Shown one piece after another: positions 15,604-23,797 of a DNA stretch of 64,000 nt. The stretch lies in the NCBI GenBank assembly GCA_036502025.1, contig DASXZJ010000061.1:10682-74681 (forward strand), given 5' to 3'. The position numbers and the translations under genes were made by a program. The DNA is from Bog-473 sp036502025. Its GTDB lineage: Bacteria > Actinomycetota > Acidimicrobiia > Acidimicrobiales > RAAP-2. The notes beneath the pieces were generated by a model that did not search any database, was not told the DNA's origin, and saw only the letters and a program-made list of their open reading frames with translations. Each line of letters opens with the position of its first letter. Position 1 is the stretch's first letter.

Positions 15604-16094
15604 CAGCGGCCCGACTAGGTCCGCCGCGCGACGGCGACTGGATCGACGTCAGCGAAGATGCGCTTCCGGTCGATGACGCGTGGAAGTGGGCGAGCCTCCC
15701 CAGCTGCGGAGGCATCGTTACGTTCTGTGGGACCGTGCGCGATCACTCGGACGGTCGTCCCGGCGTGACCAGCCTCGAGTACGAGGCGTACGTCGAGCAG
15801 GTCGTACCCCGCCTCGCCAGCGTGGCCAGCTCCGCTCGGGCGCGGTGGCCCGAGATCGGCCGGTTGGTACTACTCCACCGGGTCGGTCACCTCGTCGTGG
15901 GCGAGGTGTCGGTGGTGGTGGCCGCGTCGACGCCCCACCGGAGGGAAGGGTTCGACGCGGCACTGTTCTGCATCGACACTCTCAAGCACACGGTGCCGAT
16001 CTGGAAGCGTGAGACATGGGAGGGGGGCGCGGATTGGAGCGTCTGCCCGCCCGACGTCGAGGCACCCTCGTCCCCCGCCGAGAGCCACCGATGA
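15600..16094 (+). CDS. moaE: Molybdopterin synthase catalytic subunit MoaE
   Basis: A 164-residue MoaE. It makes molybdopterin from cPMP using sulfur delivered on the MoaD C-terminus. Signatures: GGIVTFCGTVRDHSDGRPGVTSLEYEAY near residues 37-64, LLHRVGHLVVGEVSVVVAASTPHRREGF, and the active-site PIWKRETW near residue 133, where K-R replaces the usual K-K-E wording but keeps the key lysine. The N-terminal ~20 residues and the Pro/Ser-rich tail are extra. It lies in the Moco operon, and its stop falls in a triplicated octamer before moeA. Confidence 0.9.
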   Translation: MTAARLGPPRDGDWIDVSEDALPVDDAWKWASLPSCGGIVTFCGTVRDHSDGRPGVTSLEYEAYVEQVVPRLASVASSARARWPEIGRLVLLHRVGHLVVGEVSVVVAASTPHRREGFDAALFCIDTLKHTVPIWKRETWEGGADWSVCPPDVEAPSSPAESHR

Positions 16095-16114
16095 TCCGAT
16101 GATCCGATGATCCG
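16091..16114. repeat. Three perfect tandem copies of ATGATCCG at the moaE/moeA junction
   Basis: The copies start at 16091, 16099 and 16107. The first holds the moaE stop (TGA 16092-16094). The third gives the moeA ATG at 16107. The first and second ATGs each open a three-codon frame (Met-Ile-Arg) that ends in a TGA overlapping the next ATG. Confidence 0.9.
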
Positions 16115-17390
16115 ACTCGAGGAGGCCCAGCAGTTCGTGCTCGACCGGTGCCGTCCTCTGCCACCGGTCGACCTAGCGCTCGAGGTGGCACTGGGCTGCG
16201 TCGTGAGCGCCCCAGTGGTCGCCACCGAAGCCGTCCCCCCCTTTGCCAACTCATCCATGGACGGCTACGCCGTACGCTCGGCCGACACGGGCGACCCGCC
16301 CGTCACCCTTAGCGTCATCGGATCGATCATGGCCGGACACCCCTTTGACCGGGCGGTCGGCCCGGGCCAGGCGGCTCGCATCATGACCGGCGCCCCCGTG
16401 CCCCGGGGAGCGGACGCCGTGTGCATGATCGAGGAGACCGAGACCACGGCCGACGGGCTGCGAGTCACGGTCCGGCGTGCGCTGGCGGCCGGTGACTTCG
16501 TTCGCCCCCCGGGGCGCGACGTGGCCGTCGGGCAGGTGATCTGTCCGGCCGGAGCCGTGCTCACTCCGGCCCGCCTGGGCGTCCTGGCCCATCAGGGAGC
16601 GGCGACGGTCTCAGCTCACCCGCGCCCCAAGGTCGGCGTGCTCTCGACCGGGGACGAACTCTTCGTCGGAGCGGGTCCACTCCCTCCGGGCGCCATCCGC
16701 GACGCCAATCGCCCCACGCTGCTGGCCCTGGCCCGCCAGGGTGGTTGGGAGAGCGTCGATCTCGGCGTGGTGAAGGATGACGAGGCCGCGCTGGTCGACG
16801 TCCTCACGGAGGGGGCCGCCACCTGCGATGCCCTCATCACCAGCGGCGGCGTCAGCGTCGGAGACCTCGACCTCGTGCGGGTCGTGTTGGAGAAGCTGTG
16901 TGCCGGTTCGATGCGCTGGATGCAGGTCGCCATCCGGCCGGCCAAGCCGTTCGCGTTCGGCGTGTTGGCGGACTCGGGGACTCCCGTGTTCGGATTGCCC
17001 GGCAACCCCGTGTCGGCCATGGTCAGCTTCGAGCTCTTCGTGCGACCCGCGCTGCGCCTCATGGGAGGGCGCCTCCGGCTGCATAGGCCGGTAGCGAAGG
17101 CCAGGGCCGAAGTGGACATGGGACGGACGGCCGACGGCAAGCTGCACCTGGTAAGGGCTCTGGTCTCGCTCGACCCCCAAGGCGGATGGCGGGTCCATCC
17201 GACCGCGGGTCAGGAGTCCCACCAGCTGCATTCGATGGCCGAGGCCAACGCACTCGCCCTCCTGCCTGACGGCCCGGGCGCGAGCGCCGGCGATCTGGTC
17301 GACGTCCTGGTGCTCGATTCCGACACCGACACCGACACCGCGGCCGACGGGGCGGGGGTCGATCATGTCGACGGAAACTCCTCCTCGTGA
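16107..17390 (+). CDS. moeA: Molybdopterin molybdenumtransferase MoeA
   Basis: A 427-residue MoeA, which inserts molybdenum into adenylated molybdopterin. It has the N-terminal ATEAVPPFANSSMDGYAVRSAD block near residues 39-60, GAPVPRGADAVCMIEE, VGVLSTGDELFVGAGPLPPGAIRDAN, SGGVSVGDLD near 245 and FGLPGNPVSAMVSFELFVRPAL near 296. The last ~25 residues are a low-complexity Asp-rich tail (DSDTDTDTAADG), probably dispensable. It starts in the triplicated octamer after moaE and overlaps moaA by 4 bp, so translation is probably coupled on both sides. Confidence 0.93.
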   Translation: MIRLEEAQQFVLDRCRPLPPVDLALEVALGCVVSAPVVATEAVPPFANSSMDGYAVRSADTGDPPVTLSVIGSIMAGHPFDRAVGPGQAARIMTGAPVPRGADAVCMIEETETTADGLRVTVRRALAAGDFVRPPGRDVAVGQVICPAGAVLTPARLGVLAHQGAATVSAHPRPKVGVLSTGDELFVGAGPLPPGAIRDANRPTLLALARQGGWESVDLGVVKDDEAALVDVLTEGAATCDALITSGGVSVGDLDLVRVVLEKLCAGSMRWMQVAIRPAKPFAFGVLADSGTPVFGLPGNPVSAMVSFELFVRPALRLMGGRLRLHRPVAKARAEVDMGRTADGKLHLVRALVSLDPQGGWRVHPTAGQESHQLHSMAEANALALLPDGPGASAGDLVDVLVLDSDTDTDTAADGAGVDHVDGNSSS

Positions 17391-18478
17391 CGGCTCCGGT
17401 CGGCGTGCCGGTATCGGTACGGCCGCATCGTCCGACTGACAACGGGAACGGCAACGGCAACGGCAACGCCGTCGGCGCGGTCATGCCCCTCGACGGCCCG
17501 CTGGTCGACCGCTACGGGCGGGTGCACAGCGACCTGCGCATCTCGGTCACCGATCGGTGCAACCTGCGCTGTACGTATTGCATGCCGGAGGAGGGGATGA
17601 CCTTCCTACACCGGGACGACCTCCTCACCTTCGACGAGATATCCCGAGTGGCCAAGGTGGCCTGGAACCTCGGGATCACGGCCCTCCGGCTCACCGGAGG
17701 CGAGCCGCTGGTGCGCCAGGGATTGCCGTCGCTCATCGAACGGCTTGCCGAGATCGGCTTCGAGGATCTGGCCATGACCACCAACGGCACCGGCCTGGCC
17801 CGGTCGGCCCAGAGGCTGGCCCGGGCCGGGCTGCGGCGGGTCAATGTGAGCTGCGACTCGCTGCAGCCTGAGCGTTTTGCCACCATCCGCCGGCGGGGCA
17901 TCCTGGCCGTCGTCCTCGATGCGATGACCGCGGCCGAAGCAGCAGGCTTGACGCCACTGAAGGTCAACGTGGTCCTCCGGCACGGACAGAACGACGACGA
18001 GGTGCTCGACTTCGCCTCGTTCGCCCGGACCACCGGACGCATCGTGCGCTTCATCGAGTTCATGCCGCTCGATGCACAGGGAGAGTGGGATCGCGCGCAG
18101 CTGGTGCCAGGGAGTGAGGTCTTCGAGCGGATCTCGGCTGTGTGGCCCCTCGAGCCGCTCTCCGATCCAACCGGTGCGGCGCCCGCCGAGCGATTCCGCT
18201 TCGCCGATGGCCGGGGGGAGATCGGCCTGATCTCTAGTGTCACCCAACCGTTCTGTGGAACCTGCAACCGCCTCCGCCTGACCGCAGAGGGGTCGCTGCG
18301 CAACTGCCTCTTCTCCGACGACGAGCTCTCCGTGCGCCGCGTTCTGCGTGACGGTGGTTCCGACTCCGACGTCGCGCTGATGTTCCGTGAGGCCGTGTGG
18401 GCGAAATTCCCCGGTCACGGGATCAACGAACCGGGTTTTCTACGTCCGGCCCGCTCCATGTCCATGATCGGGGGCTAA
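17387..18478 (+). CDS. moaA: GTP 3',8-cyclase MoaA
   Basis: A 363-residue radical-SAM enzyme that starts Moco synthesis by rearranging GTP. The SAM cluster CNLRCTYC is near residue 58, with LTGGEPLVR near 105. The second [4Fe-4S] site C-GT-C ... NC is near residues 289-306 (PFCGTCNRLRLTAEGSLRNC), and the essential C-terminal Gly-Gly is present (SMSMIGG). The ~45-residue N-terminal extension includes an (NG) repeat that looks like slippage. The start is a GTGA overlap with moeA; a later internal start such as the Met at VGAVMPLDGP is possible. MoaC, its partner, is three genes on. Confidence 0.93.
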   Translation: MTAPVGVPVSVRPHRPTDNGNGNGNGNAVGAVMPLDGPLVDRYGRVHSDLRISVTDRCNLRCTYCMPEEGMTFLHRDDLLTFDEISRVAKVAWNLGITALRLTGGEPLVRQGLPSLIERLAEIGFEDLAMTTNGTGLARSAQRLARAGLRRVNVSCDSLQPERFATIRRRGILAVVLDAMTAAEAAGLTPLKVNVVLRHGQNDDEVLDFASFARTTGRIVRFIEFMPLDAQGEWDRAQLVPGSEVFERISAVWPLEPLSDPTGAAPAERFRFADGRGEIGLISSVTQPFCGTCNRLRLTAEGSLRNCLFSDDELSVRRVLRDGGSDSDVALMFREAVWAKFPGHGINEPGFLRPARSMSMIGG

Positions 18479-18480
18479 CG

Positions 18481-18717
18481 ATGGCGCGCCTGCGGCTCTT
18501 CGGACCAGCACGCGAGGCGGCCGGTGTCTCCTGCGTGACGCTGCCCGGGCACCGCGTCTCGGGCATCGTCGCCGCCGCGGAGGCACAATTCGGGGAGCGC
18601 TTCGCCCAGATCGTGGCCACCTCGAATATCTGGGTCAACGGGGACGCGGCCGAGCCCGACACCGAGGTGAGCGACGACGACGAGGTGGCCGTCATCCCAC
18701 CGGTCTCGGGGGGATGA
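18481..18717 (+). CDS. moaD: Molybdopterin synthase sulfur carrier MoaD
   Basis: A 78-residue ubiquitin-like protein. It begins ARLRLFGPAREAAGV, contains SNIWVNGDAAEPDTEVSDDDEVAVIPPVSGG, and ends in the Gly-Gly that is adenylated and thiocarboxylated. The length fits the family. It starts 2 bp after moaA and overlaps moaC by 4 bp (ATGA). No moeB-type activating enzyme gene is in the window, so the sulfur-loading enzyme must be encoded elsewhere. Confidence 0.92.
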   Translation: MARLRLFGPAREAAGVSCVTLPGHRVSGIVAAAEAQFGERFAQIVATSNIWVNGDAAEPDTEVSDDDEVAVIPPVSGG

Positions 18718-19313
18718 GCGTTCCGGTGGCCCGACCCGACGGCGGTGGTGCCGGTAGTGGGAGCAGGAAGGGGAACGAGTCGACTGGTCGGGGCCTGACG
18801 CACCTTGATGAGCACGGTCGAGCACGCATGGTGGACGTCACGACCAAGCCGCTCACCAATCGGGTGGCCGTCGCCCGTTGCGTCGTTCGCACCGTGGCCG
18901 ACGCCGCGGCCGTCTTGGCTGAGGGAGCCGACGGCATGGACCTGGTGGAAGCGGCTCGAGTCGCTGGAATGCAGGCGGCCAAGCAGACCTCCTCGCTCAT
19001 CCCCCTCTGCCACCCGATCAGGATCGACCGGGTGACCGTCGACGTCGGCGTGCACGCGCATCGAATTGAGGTCACCGCCACCACCGAAATCGTGGAGCGG
19101 ACCGGTGTGGAGATGGAGGCGCTCACCGCGTGCGCGTTTGCCGCCGTCACCTTGGTCAAGGCCTTCTCGGAGGTCGATCCGGAGGCGTCCATTGAGGACC
19201 TGACCCTTTGGCACAAGTCGGGTGGGCGTTCGGGGGACTGGCACCGCGAGGGTTCGGACGGCCGGTTGACCCAGCGCGCGGCCGGCACGGCCGCGTCGGA
19301 TCCCGGCGCGTGA
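18714..19313 (+). CDS. moaC: Cyclic pyranopterin monophosphate synthase MoaC
   Basis: A 199-residue MoaC, which turns the MoaA product into cPMP. Signatures: LTHLDEHGRARMVDVTTKPLTNRVAVA, AKQTSSLIPLCHPIRIDRV (catalytic-site CHP), and TGVEMEALTACAFAAVTLVKAF. The last part, IEDLTLWHKSGGRSGDW, matches the family end and carries the conserved Lys. About 25 extra N-terminal residues (Gly/Ser-rich) and ~25 C-terminal residues exceed the usual 160. It is the last gene of the operon, followed by a hairpin with a T run. Confidence 0.92.
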   Translation: MSVPVARPDGGGAGSGSRKGNESTGRGLTHLDEHGRARMVDVTTKPLTNRVAVARCVVRTVADAAAVLAEGADGMDLVEAARVAGMQAAKQTSSLIPLCHPIRIDRVTVDVGVHAHRIEVTATTEIVERTGVEMEALTACAFAAVTLVKAFSEVDPEASIEDLTLWHKSGGRSGDWHREGSDGRLTQRAAGTAASDPGA

Positions 19314-19324
19314 GCGACGCCCCC

Positions 19325-19349
19325 GGGGCGGGTCACGGAAGCCCCTTTT
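19325..19349 (+). terminator. Probable rho-independent terminator after moaC
   Basis: Stem GGGGC (19325-19329) pairs with GCCCC (19341-19345), followed by TTTT. The stem is short, so termination may be partial. Confidence 0.45.
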
Positions 19350-19409
19350 AGCCTCCACACCTGGGCCGGTGGTCGCAAACCCTCTAGCAGCATTTGCCAG
19401 GTCACCGAG

Positions 19410-19440
19410 CCATATTTAGCTATATCTCTCCCTAATATGG
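19410..19440. promoter_or_regulatory. AT-rich dyad over the modA promoter, possible molybdate-regulator site
   Basis: CCATATT (19410-19416) and AATATGG (19434-19440) form a perfect 7-bp inverted repeat around 17 nt that include GCTATATCTC. A -10-like TAATAT (19433-19438) lies in the right arm. This AT-rich island is unusual in the window. It sits upstream of modA, and the HTH-TOBE protein at 22247 is the obvious candidate binder (inference). Confidence 0.5.
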
Positions 19441-19456
19441 CCAGAAAGAAGCGCAA

Positions 19457-20395
19457 ATGCGCCTCCCTTGTTACGTTGTCGCCATGGCACCGACCCGAAA
19501 CTTGCCGAGCGGTCACCTTCATTCCCACCGTCGTCTCGTTGGCCTCGCCGCGCTGCTGGCGCTGGCCGCACCGACCGTCCTCGCCTTGGTCCCGCCGGCC
19601 GCGGCGTCCGCCACGCACTCGGGCCCCGTCGACGTCCTCTCGGCCGGGTCGTTGCAGGATCTGATGCAGGAGCAGGTGGGACCCGCCTTCACCAAGGCCA
19701 CCGGGTACACGCTGGTCAACACCTCCATGGGATCGACCGCCCTCGCCAGCGGCATCCAGGGAGGGACCCTGCGGGGCGACGTCTTCATCAGCGCCTCGCC
19801 CGCGGTCAACACCACCCTCGAAGGAGCGTCCAACGGGAGCTGGGTGTCCTGGTACGCCGAGTTCGCGTCGTCGCCGCTCGTGCTGGGGTACAACCCGAGC
19901 AGCAAGTTCGCCCAGGCCCTCGAGCGCCAGCCCTGGTACCGCGTCGTCAGCCAGCCGGGCTTCCTGCTCGGACGGACCGATCCGGCCACCGACCCCAAGG
20001 GCGTGCTCGCCGTCACGGCGCTCGACCAGATGGCCCAGAAGCACAACCGGCCCGCCCTCACGACGATCGCCACCTCGACATCCAACGTCTTCCCCGAGCA
20101 GTCCCTCGTCGGCCAGCTCCAGGCCGGTCAGCTCGATGCCGGCTTCTTCTACGGCGTCGAAGCAGCCGCGGCGAGTCTCAAGACGGTCCCCCTCACCGGG
20201 ACGAAGTTGGCGGGTGACTACACCATCACCATCCTCGACCAGGCGCCCCACCGCGCGGCGGCGCGCGCCTTCGTGGCGTACTTGTTGAGCAAGCCCGGGG
20301 AGAAGCTCCTCAAGAAGAACGGGATCGTGCCGTTCACGCCCCCGAAGGTCACCGGAAAGGCATCGGTACCCAGGAGCCTGAAGGCAATACTGTAA
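19457..20395 (+). CDS. Molybdate/tungstate ABC transporter substrate-binding protein
   Basis: A 312-residue exported binding protein. After a signal peptide (RRLVGLAALLALAAPTVLALVPPAAASA) comes VDVLSAGSLQDLMQEQVGPAFTKATGYTLVNTSMGSTALASGI. The opening SAGSL and the Ser of SMGS match oxyanion-binding residues of the ModA/WtpA families. Later come GDVFISASPAVNTTL, LLGRTDPATDPKG and DAGFFYGVEAAAA. The match to the tungstate-type (WtpA-like) is closer than to E. coli ModA. ATG 19457 is used; ATG 19484 is an alternative. It starts the transport operon, 2 bp before the fused permease-ATPase gene. Confidence 0.85.
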   Translation: MRLPCYVVAMAPTRNLPSGHLHSHRRLVGLAALLALAAPTVLALVPPAAASATHSGPVDVLSAGSLQDLMQEQVGPAFTKATGYTLVNTSMGSTALASGIQGGTLRGDVFISASPAVNTTLEGASNGSWVSWYAEFASSPLVLGYNPSSKFAQALERQPWYRVVSQPGFLLGRTDPATDPKGVLAVTALDQMAQKHNRPALTTIATSTSNVFPEQSLVGQLQAGQLDAGFFYGVEAAAASLKTVPLTGTKLAGDYTITILDQAPHRAAARAFVAYLLSKPGEKLLKKNGIVPFTPPKVTGKASVPRSLKAIL

Positions 20396-20397
20396 CG

Positions 20398-22242
20398 ATG
20401 ATGAGGGGGGTGACACGGAGCCCCCTGGCCGCCCTGGGCGGCTTGATCGTCGTCTACCTGGCCGTACCACTCGTCGCCTTTGTCGTCCGCCTCATCGGCA
20501 CCGATAGCCGCGGCTTCCACTCCCCCGGCCTGTTCCCGTCACTCTTCGTCTCGCTCGAGAGCGCCACCATCGCGCTCGGCGTGATCACCCTCTTCGGCGT
20601 GCCCCTGGCCTATCTGCTGGCCCGTTCCAAGGGCCCGGTGGCCTCGGTGGTCGGGCTGGTGGTGCAGTTGCCCCTGGCCCTTCCGCCTCTCATGAGCGGG
20701 ATCTTGCTCATCTACCTGGTGGGCCCGTACACCTTCCTCGGTCGCCTCTTCGGCGGGCATCTCACGAGTTCGCTCACCGGCATCGTGCTGGCCCAGACGT
20801 TCTGCGCCGCCCCCTTCTTGATCGTGGCCGCCCGCTCCGCCTTCGGCACCGTCGATCCCGCGCTTCTCGATGTGGCGACGACCCTCGGACACTCCGAGCT
20901 CTCGCGGTTCCGACAGGTCGCGTTGCCACTCGCCGCTCCGGGCCTCCGGGCCGGGATGCTGCTGGCCTGGCTGCGCGCCTTCGGGGAGTACGGCGCCGTG
21001 ATCGTGCTGGCCTATCACCCGTTCTCGCTCCCCGTCTACACCTACAACCAGTTCAGCGGCGTCGGACTGCCCACCACGCTGGCGCCCACCGCGCTGGCCC
21101 TCGGCGTCGCGGTGATCGCCGTCGGGATCAGTCGCTTCCGAGCCGGGCCGAGGAGCGGTGGAACACTCAGCCTGCCCGAACCGAGCGAGCCGGTCGTCGC
21201 CACGCCGACGCCGGTCAGCTTCGCCATCGACTACCGCCTCGGGACCTTCCACCTCGCCCTGGCCCACGAGTCCCGCGGCAGCCACCTGGCCATCCTCGGG
21301 CCGTCGGGCTCGGGCAAGTCTGCCCTCCTGCGCAGCCTGGCCGGGCTCTACGGCGCCGCGCCGGGGCCGGTGAGATACGGCGATCGCCCGGTCACCGCCG
21401 TGGCCGTCGAGCAGCGCCAGGTGGGCTACGTCGCCCAGGGTTTCGCCCTCTTCCCCCATCTCTGCGTGTGGCGCCAACTGCTGTTCGCCTCGGGCGCCAC
21501 GCCGAGCGTGGCCGCCTACTGGCTCGCGCACCTCGGCCTCGAGGGGTTGGAGAACCGCTACCCGTCCCAACTCTCGGGCGGCCAGCAGCAACGGGTCGGC
21601 CTGGCCCAGGCGCTCTGCCGCTCCCCCGGGCTCCTCCTCCTCGACGAGCCGTTCTCCGCGCTCGACGCGCCCGTCCGTCGGGAGCTCCGGCGTGAGGTCC
21701 GCCGCCTGCAACAGGAGACCGGCCTGGCGACTGTTCTCGTCACTCATGATCCCGAGGAGGCGGCTTTCCTCGCCGACGAGATCATCGTCCTCTCGGAGGG
21801 ACACGCCCTACAGGCCGGACCGACGCCGCAGATCTTCCGCCGGCCGGCCTCGCCCGAAGTGGCCCGCCTGATCGGGATGGCCAATCTGCACCGGGCCGTC
21901 GTCGTCGCGCCGGACCGCATCGACGCCGGCGGTGCGCTCATCGCCGTTGACCCGTCCGGGATCCCACCGGGCACGGCGGTGCTGTGGAGCATTCGACCCG
22001 AGCGCGTCCTGCTACGACCCGCCGGGGCCTTGGCCGGCGTCTTCCACGACGTCGCCGACGTCGGCGCGGCGGTGGACCTCCTGATTGCGCTCAGTCCAGC
22101 GGTCGAGATCCAGGCCCGAAGCACCGATCAGGTCGATTTCGGCTCTCAGGTAGGCGATGAATGCCGACTGGACTTACCACCCGACGCGATCACGCTGTGG
22201 CCCGAGGTGACGGGGACCGGGATGCACCCGGCCTCGATGTAG
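20398..22242 (+). CDS. Fused molybdate ABC transporter permease-ATPase (ModB-ModC)
   Basis: A 614-residue fusion. Residues ~1-245 are a ModB-type permease with about six membrane segments and the EAA loop (DVATTLGHSELSRFRQVALPLAAPGLRAGMLL). After a linker, residues ~270-614 are the ATPase: Walker A GPSGSGKS near 301, Q-loop VAQGFALFP, signature LSGGQQQRVGLAQAL near 391, Walker B LLLLDEP near 413 and H-loop VTHD. The C-terminal ~120 residues look like a TOBE/regulatory domain (ANLHRAVVVAPDRI...). In most bacteria these are two genes. The join is uninterrupted and in frame, so it is a true fusion. Confidence 0.9.
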   Translation: MMRGVTRSPLAALGGLIVVYLAVPLVAFVVRLIGTDSRGFHSPGLFPSLFVSLESATIALGVITLFGVPLAYLLARSKGPVASVVGLVVQLPLALPPLMSGILLIYLVGPYTFLGRLFGGHLTSSLTGIVLAQTFCAAPFLIVAARSAFGTVDPALLDVATTLGHSELSRFRQVALPLAAPGLRAGMLLAWLRAFGEYGAVIVLAYHPFSLPVYTYNQFSGVGLPTTLAPTALALGVAVIAVGISRFRAGPRSGGTLSLPEPSEPVVATPTPVSFAIDYRLGTFHLALAHESRGSHLAILGPSGSGKSALLRSLAGLYGAAPGPVRYGDRPVTAVAVEQRQVGYVAQGFALFPHLCVWRQLLFASGATPSVAAYWLAHLGLEGLENRYPSQLSGGQQQRVGLAQALCRSPGLLLLDEPFSALDAPVRRELRREVRRLQQETGLATVLVTHDPEEAAFLADEIIVLSEGHALQAGPTPQIFRRPASPEVARLIGMANLHRAVVVAPDRIDAGGALIAVDPSGIPPGTAVLWSIRPERVLLRPAGALAGVFHDVADVGAAVDLLIALSPAVEIQARSTDQVDFGSQVGDECRLDLPPDAITLWPEVTGTGMHPASM

Positions 22243-22246
22243 CCGA

Positions 22247-22648
22247 TCAGGCGTCTCTGGGGAGCTCCACCCCGACGTTGGTGGCCTTCACCACGGCGTC
22301 GGCCAGCATCCCCGGGGCCAGCTCGAGCTCGTCGGCGGCCTCGCGCGTGATCAACGCCACGAAGCGGTGCGGGCCCGACTGTATTTCGACCTGGGCCGCG
22401 ACTCCGTCCTTGCGCACGTCGGTCACGATCCCGCTGAACCGGTTGCGGGCCGACTGCCCGCGTGGCTTCTGGCGACCCTGCTCTCCCGCCAACTCGGTGG
22501 CCAACCGGGCCAGATCGACCCCATCGACGTGCCGCCTCCCGCCCGCTCGAAGCGACGTCTTGACGCGGCCGGCGTCGGCCCACCGGCGCATGGTGTCCGA
22601 GCTCACTCCGAGGAGTTCAGCCGCCTGGCCAATCCGATACTCGGTCAC
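22247..22648 (-). CDS. Helix-turn-helix (MerR/excisionase-like) TOBE-domain regulator
   Basis: A 133-residue protein. Residues 1-50 are a winged helix (MTEYRIGQAAELLGVSSDTMRRWADAGRV...GGRRHVDGVDLARL). After a linker, residues ~68-133 form a TOBE/Mop-like domain (RNRFSGIVTDVRKDGVAAQVEIQSGPHRFVALITREAADEL...VKATNVGVEL), which binds molybdate or tungstate. It is convergent with modB-modC (4 bp apart). Proteins of this build are molybdate-responsive regulators, so control of the mod genes through the dyad at 19410 is likely. The GTG has TACCTT 6 nt before it, so it is probably leaderless. Confidence 0.85.
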   Translation of the reverse strand: MTEYRIGQAAELLGVSSDTMRRWADAGRVKTSLRAGGRRHVDGVDLARLATELAGEQGRQKPRGQSARNRFSGIVTDVRKDGVAAQVEIQSGPHRFVALITREAADELELAPGMLADAVVKATNVGVELPRDA

Positions 22649-22654
22649 GGCCCC

Positions 22655-22660
22655 AAGGTA
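22655..22660 (-). promoter_or_regulatory. -10 element of leaderless promoter
   Basis: TACCTT, then GGGGCC, then the GTG at 22648. Confidence 0.45.
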
Positions 22661-22706
22661 GCAACGGCCCGCCGGTTCGGGAGCCCGGGCCCTTGAGGCG
22701 ACCTGA

Positions 22707-23474
22707 CTACATCAGTTCGACCCGGGCACCCACCTCGACCGTTCCCCGTTCGATCACCGACAGGTAGATCCCCAGATGGTTGGCGTGGAGACCGTCCATC
22801 GCCTCGAAGAGCAGGGGTTGGGACCCGAGCCCGGGCTGGGCCCGCAGGGGCATGGCGCAACGGACGGTCGGCTGCAGCGCGTCGAGCAGCACCGATCCGA
22901 TGCGGAGCCGCCCGCCACACCAGGCGTCCTCTCCAAAAGACGACAGCTCCGGCGCATCGATCACCAGGTTGGGCCGGAAGCGACGCACGTCCCAGTTCAG
23001 GTCGGGCCGGGCGATTGCGCACTGCTCGAGGGTCTGCCGGCTCACCAGGTGCACCGCGGCGAGGTCGAGAAAGGAGCCCGGCGGAGTGGGGATCTCGAAA
23101 TATTCGGCCTCGTCATCGGGCGGGTCGAAGGTCATCTCGTAGGACACGTCGATGCCCGGGTCGACCTGCCGCAGCACCACCTCTCGCTCCAGCCAAGCCG
23201 AGAGCTCGGCATCCACATGAGGTCCGTCGAACGGCAGGCGTGTCCCGTCGGGCAGGGTGATCCCCCCGTCGTCGGTCTCGGCCAGCAGCAGCTTGGACCA
23301 GCGCTTGGCGCTCATCAGCTTGCCGGTGGCGACATCGATGAGAGCCCAACTCCGATCCCCCTCGGCACCTTCGGGACCGATGCGGAGTGAGTGGACGCGC
23401 TGGCCTTGCATCGACTTGACGGGATAGCGGTACAGCTCCGCCACCGTTCCGAGGCCGACCGCGTTGGTGCCCAT
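22707..23474 (-). CDS. MOSC domain protein
   Basis: A 255-residue protein with an N-terminal MOSC beta-barrel (VAELYRYPVKSMQGQRVHSLRIGPEGAEGDRSWALIDVATGKLMSAKRW) and the MOSC core (FRPNLVIDAPELSSFGEDAWCGGRLRIGSVLLDALQPTVRCAMP). The conserved Cys is the C of the VRCAMP motif, expected to handle sulfur or Moco. MOSC proteins are Moco carriers or mARC-type reductases; this soluble form lacks redox domains. ATG 23474 is chosen; ATG 23492 with AGG upstream is an alternative. It belongs with the Moco genes by location and fold. Confidence 0.85.
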   Translation of the reverse strand: MGTNAVGLGTVAELYRYPVKSMQGQRVHSLRIGPEGAEGDRSWALIDVATGKLMSAKRWSKLLLAETDDGGITLPDGTRLPFDGPHVDAELSAWLEREVVLRQVDPGIDVSYEMTFDPPDDEAEYFEIPTPPGSFLDLAAVHLVSRQTLEQCAIARPDLNWDVRRFRPNLVIDAPELSSFGEDAWCGGRLRIGSVLLDALQPTVRCAMPLRAQPGLGSQPLLFEAMDGLHANHLGIYLSVIERGTVEVGARVELM

Positions 23475-23580
23475 GGTCACCGATCTTCTCATGGCACACC
23501 TGCGGCGACACCGCCGTCTGCCGTCCCCGGGGGGTACCATCGGCCACCGGGCTGGGACGACACCGGAAATGGAGCCGACC

Positions 23581-23784
23581 ATGTGGGTACGCGGACTGAT
23601 TGGAGTCGTCCTGTGCGCGGTCGGCACAGTGTGGGTCCTCCAGGGCACCAAGGTCATCACCGGCTCATCCATGAGTGGTGAAGGACGCTGGGGTGTCATC
23701 GGGGCCATCGTGCTCGCGGTCGGTTTGGGGTTCCTCGCCTGGGCCGTTCAATATTGGCGGAGGGGCAGCACCAACTCGGGCTGA
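23581..23784 (+). CDS. Small two-helix membrane protein, conserved actinobacterial type
   Basis: A 67-residue protein with two membrane segments (LIGVVLCAVGTVWVLQG and WGVIGAIVLAVGLGFLAWAVQYW) joined by a loop TKVITGSSMSGEGR. The W-x-x-QG ... GS-x-M-x-G pattern recurs in small actinobacterial membrane proteins without assigned function. ATG 23581 has GGAG 6 nt upstream, which makes it the best start; an in-frame ATG lies at 23569. It lies between the divergent MOSC gene and the convergent cytochrome gene. Confidence 0.65.
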   Translation: MWVRGLIGVVLCAVGTVWVLQGTKVITGSSMSGEGRWGVIGAIVLAVGLGFLAWAVQYWRRGSTNSG

Positions 23785-23797
23785 GGCCACACCCCAC

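Noticed and set aside
17440..17470. The (AACGGC) repeat in the moaA N-terminus as a regulatory or CRISPR-like repeat
   Set aside because: It is a short hexamer run coding for Asn-Gly in a disordered leader, best explained by slippage.
18692..20470. A 592-codon minus-strand frame
   Set aside because: Antisense to moaC and modA, both of which have clear family motifs.
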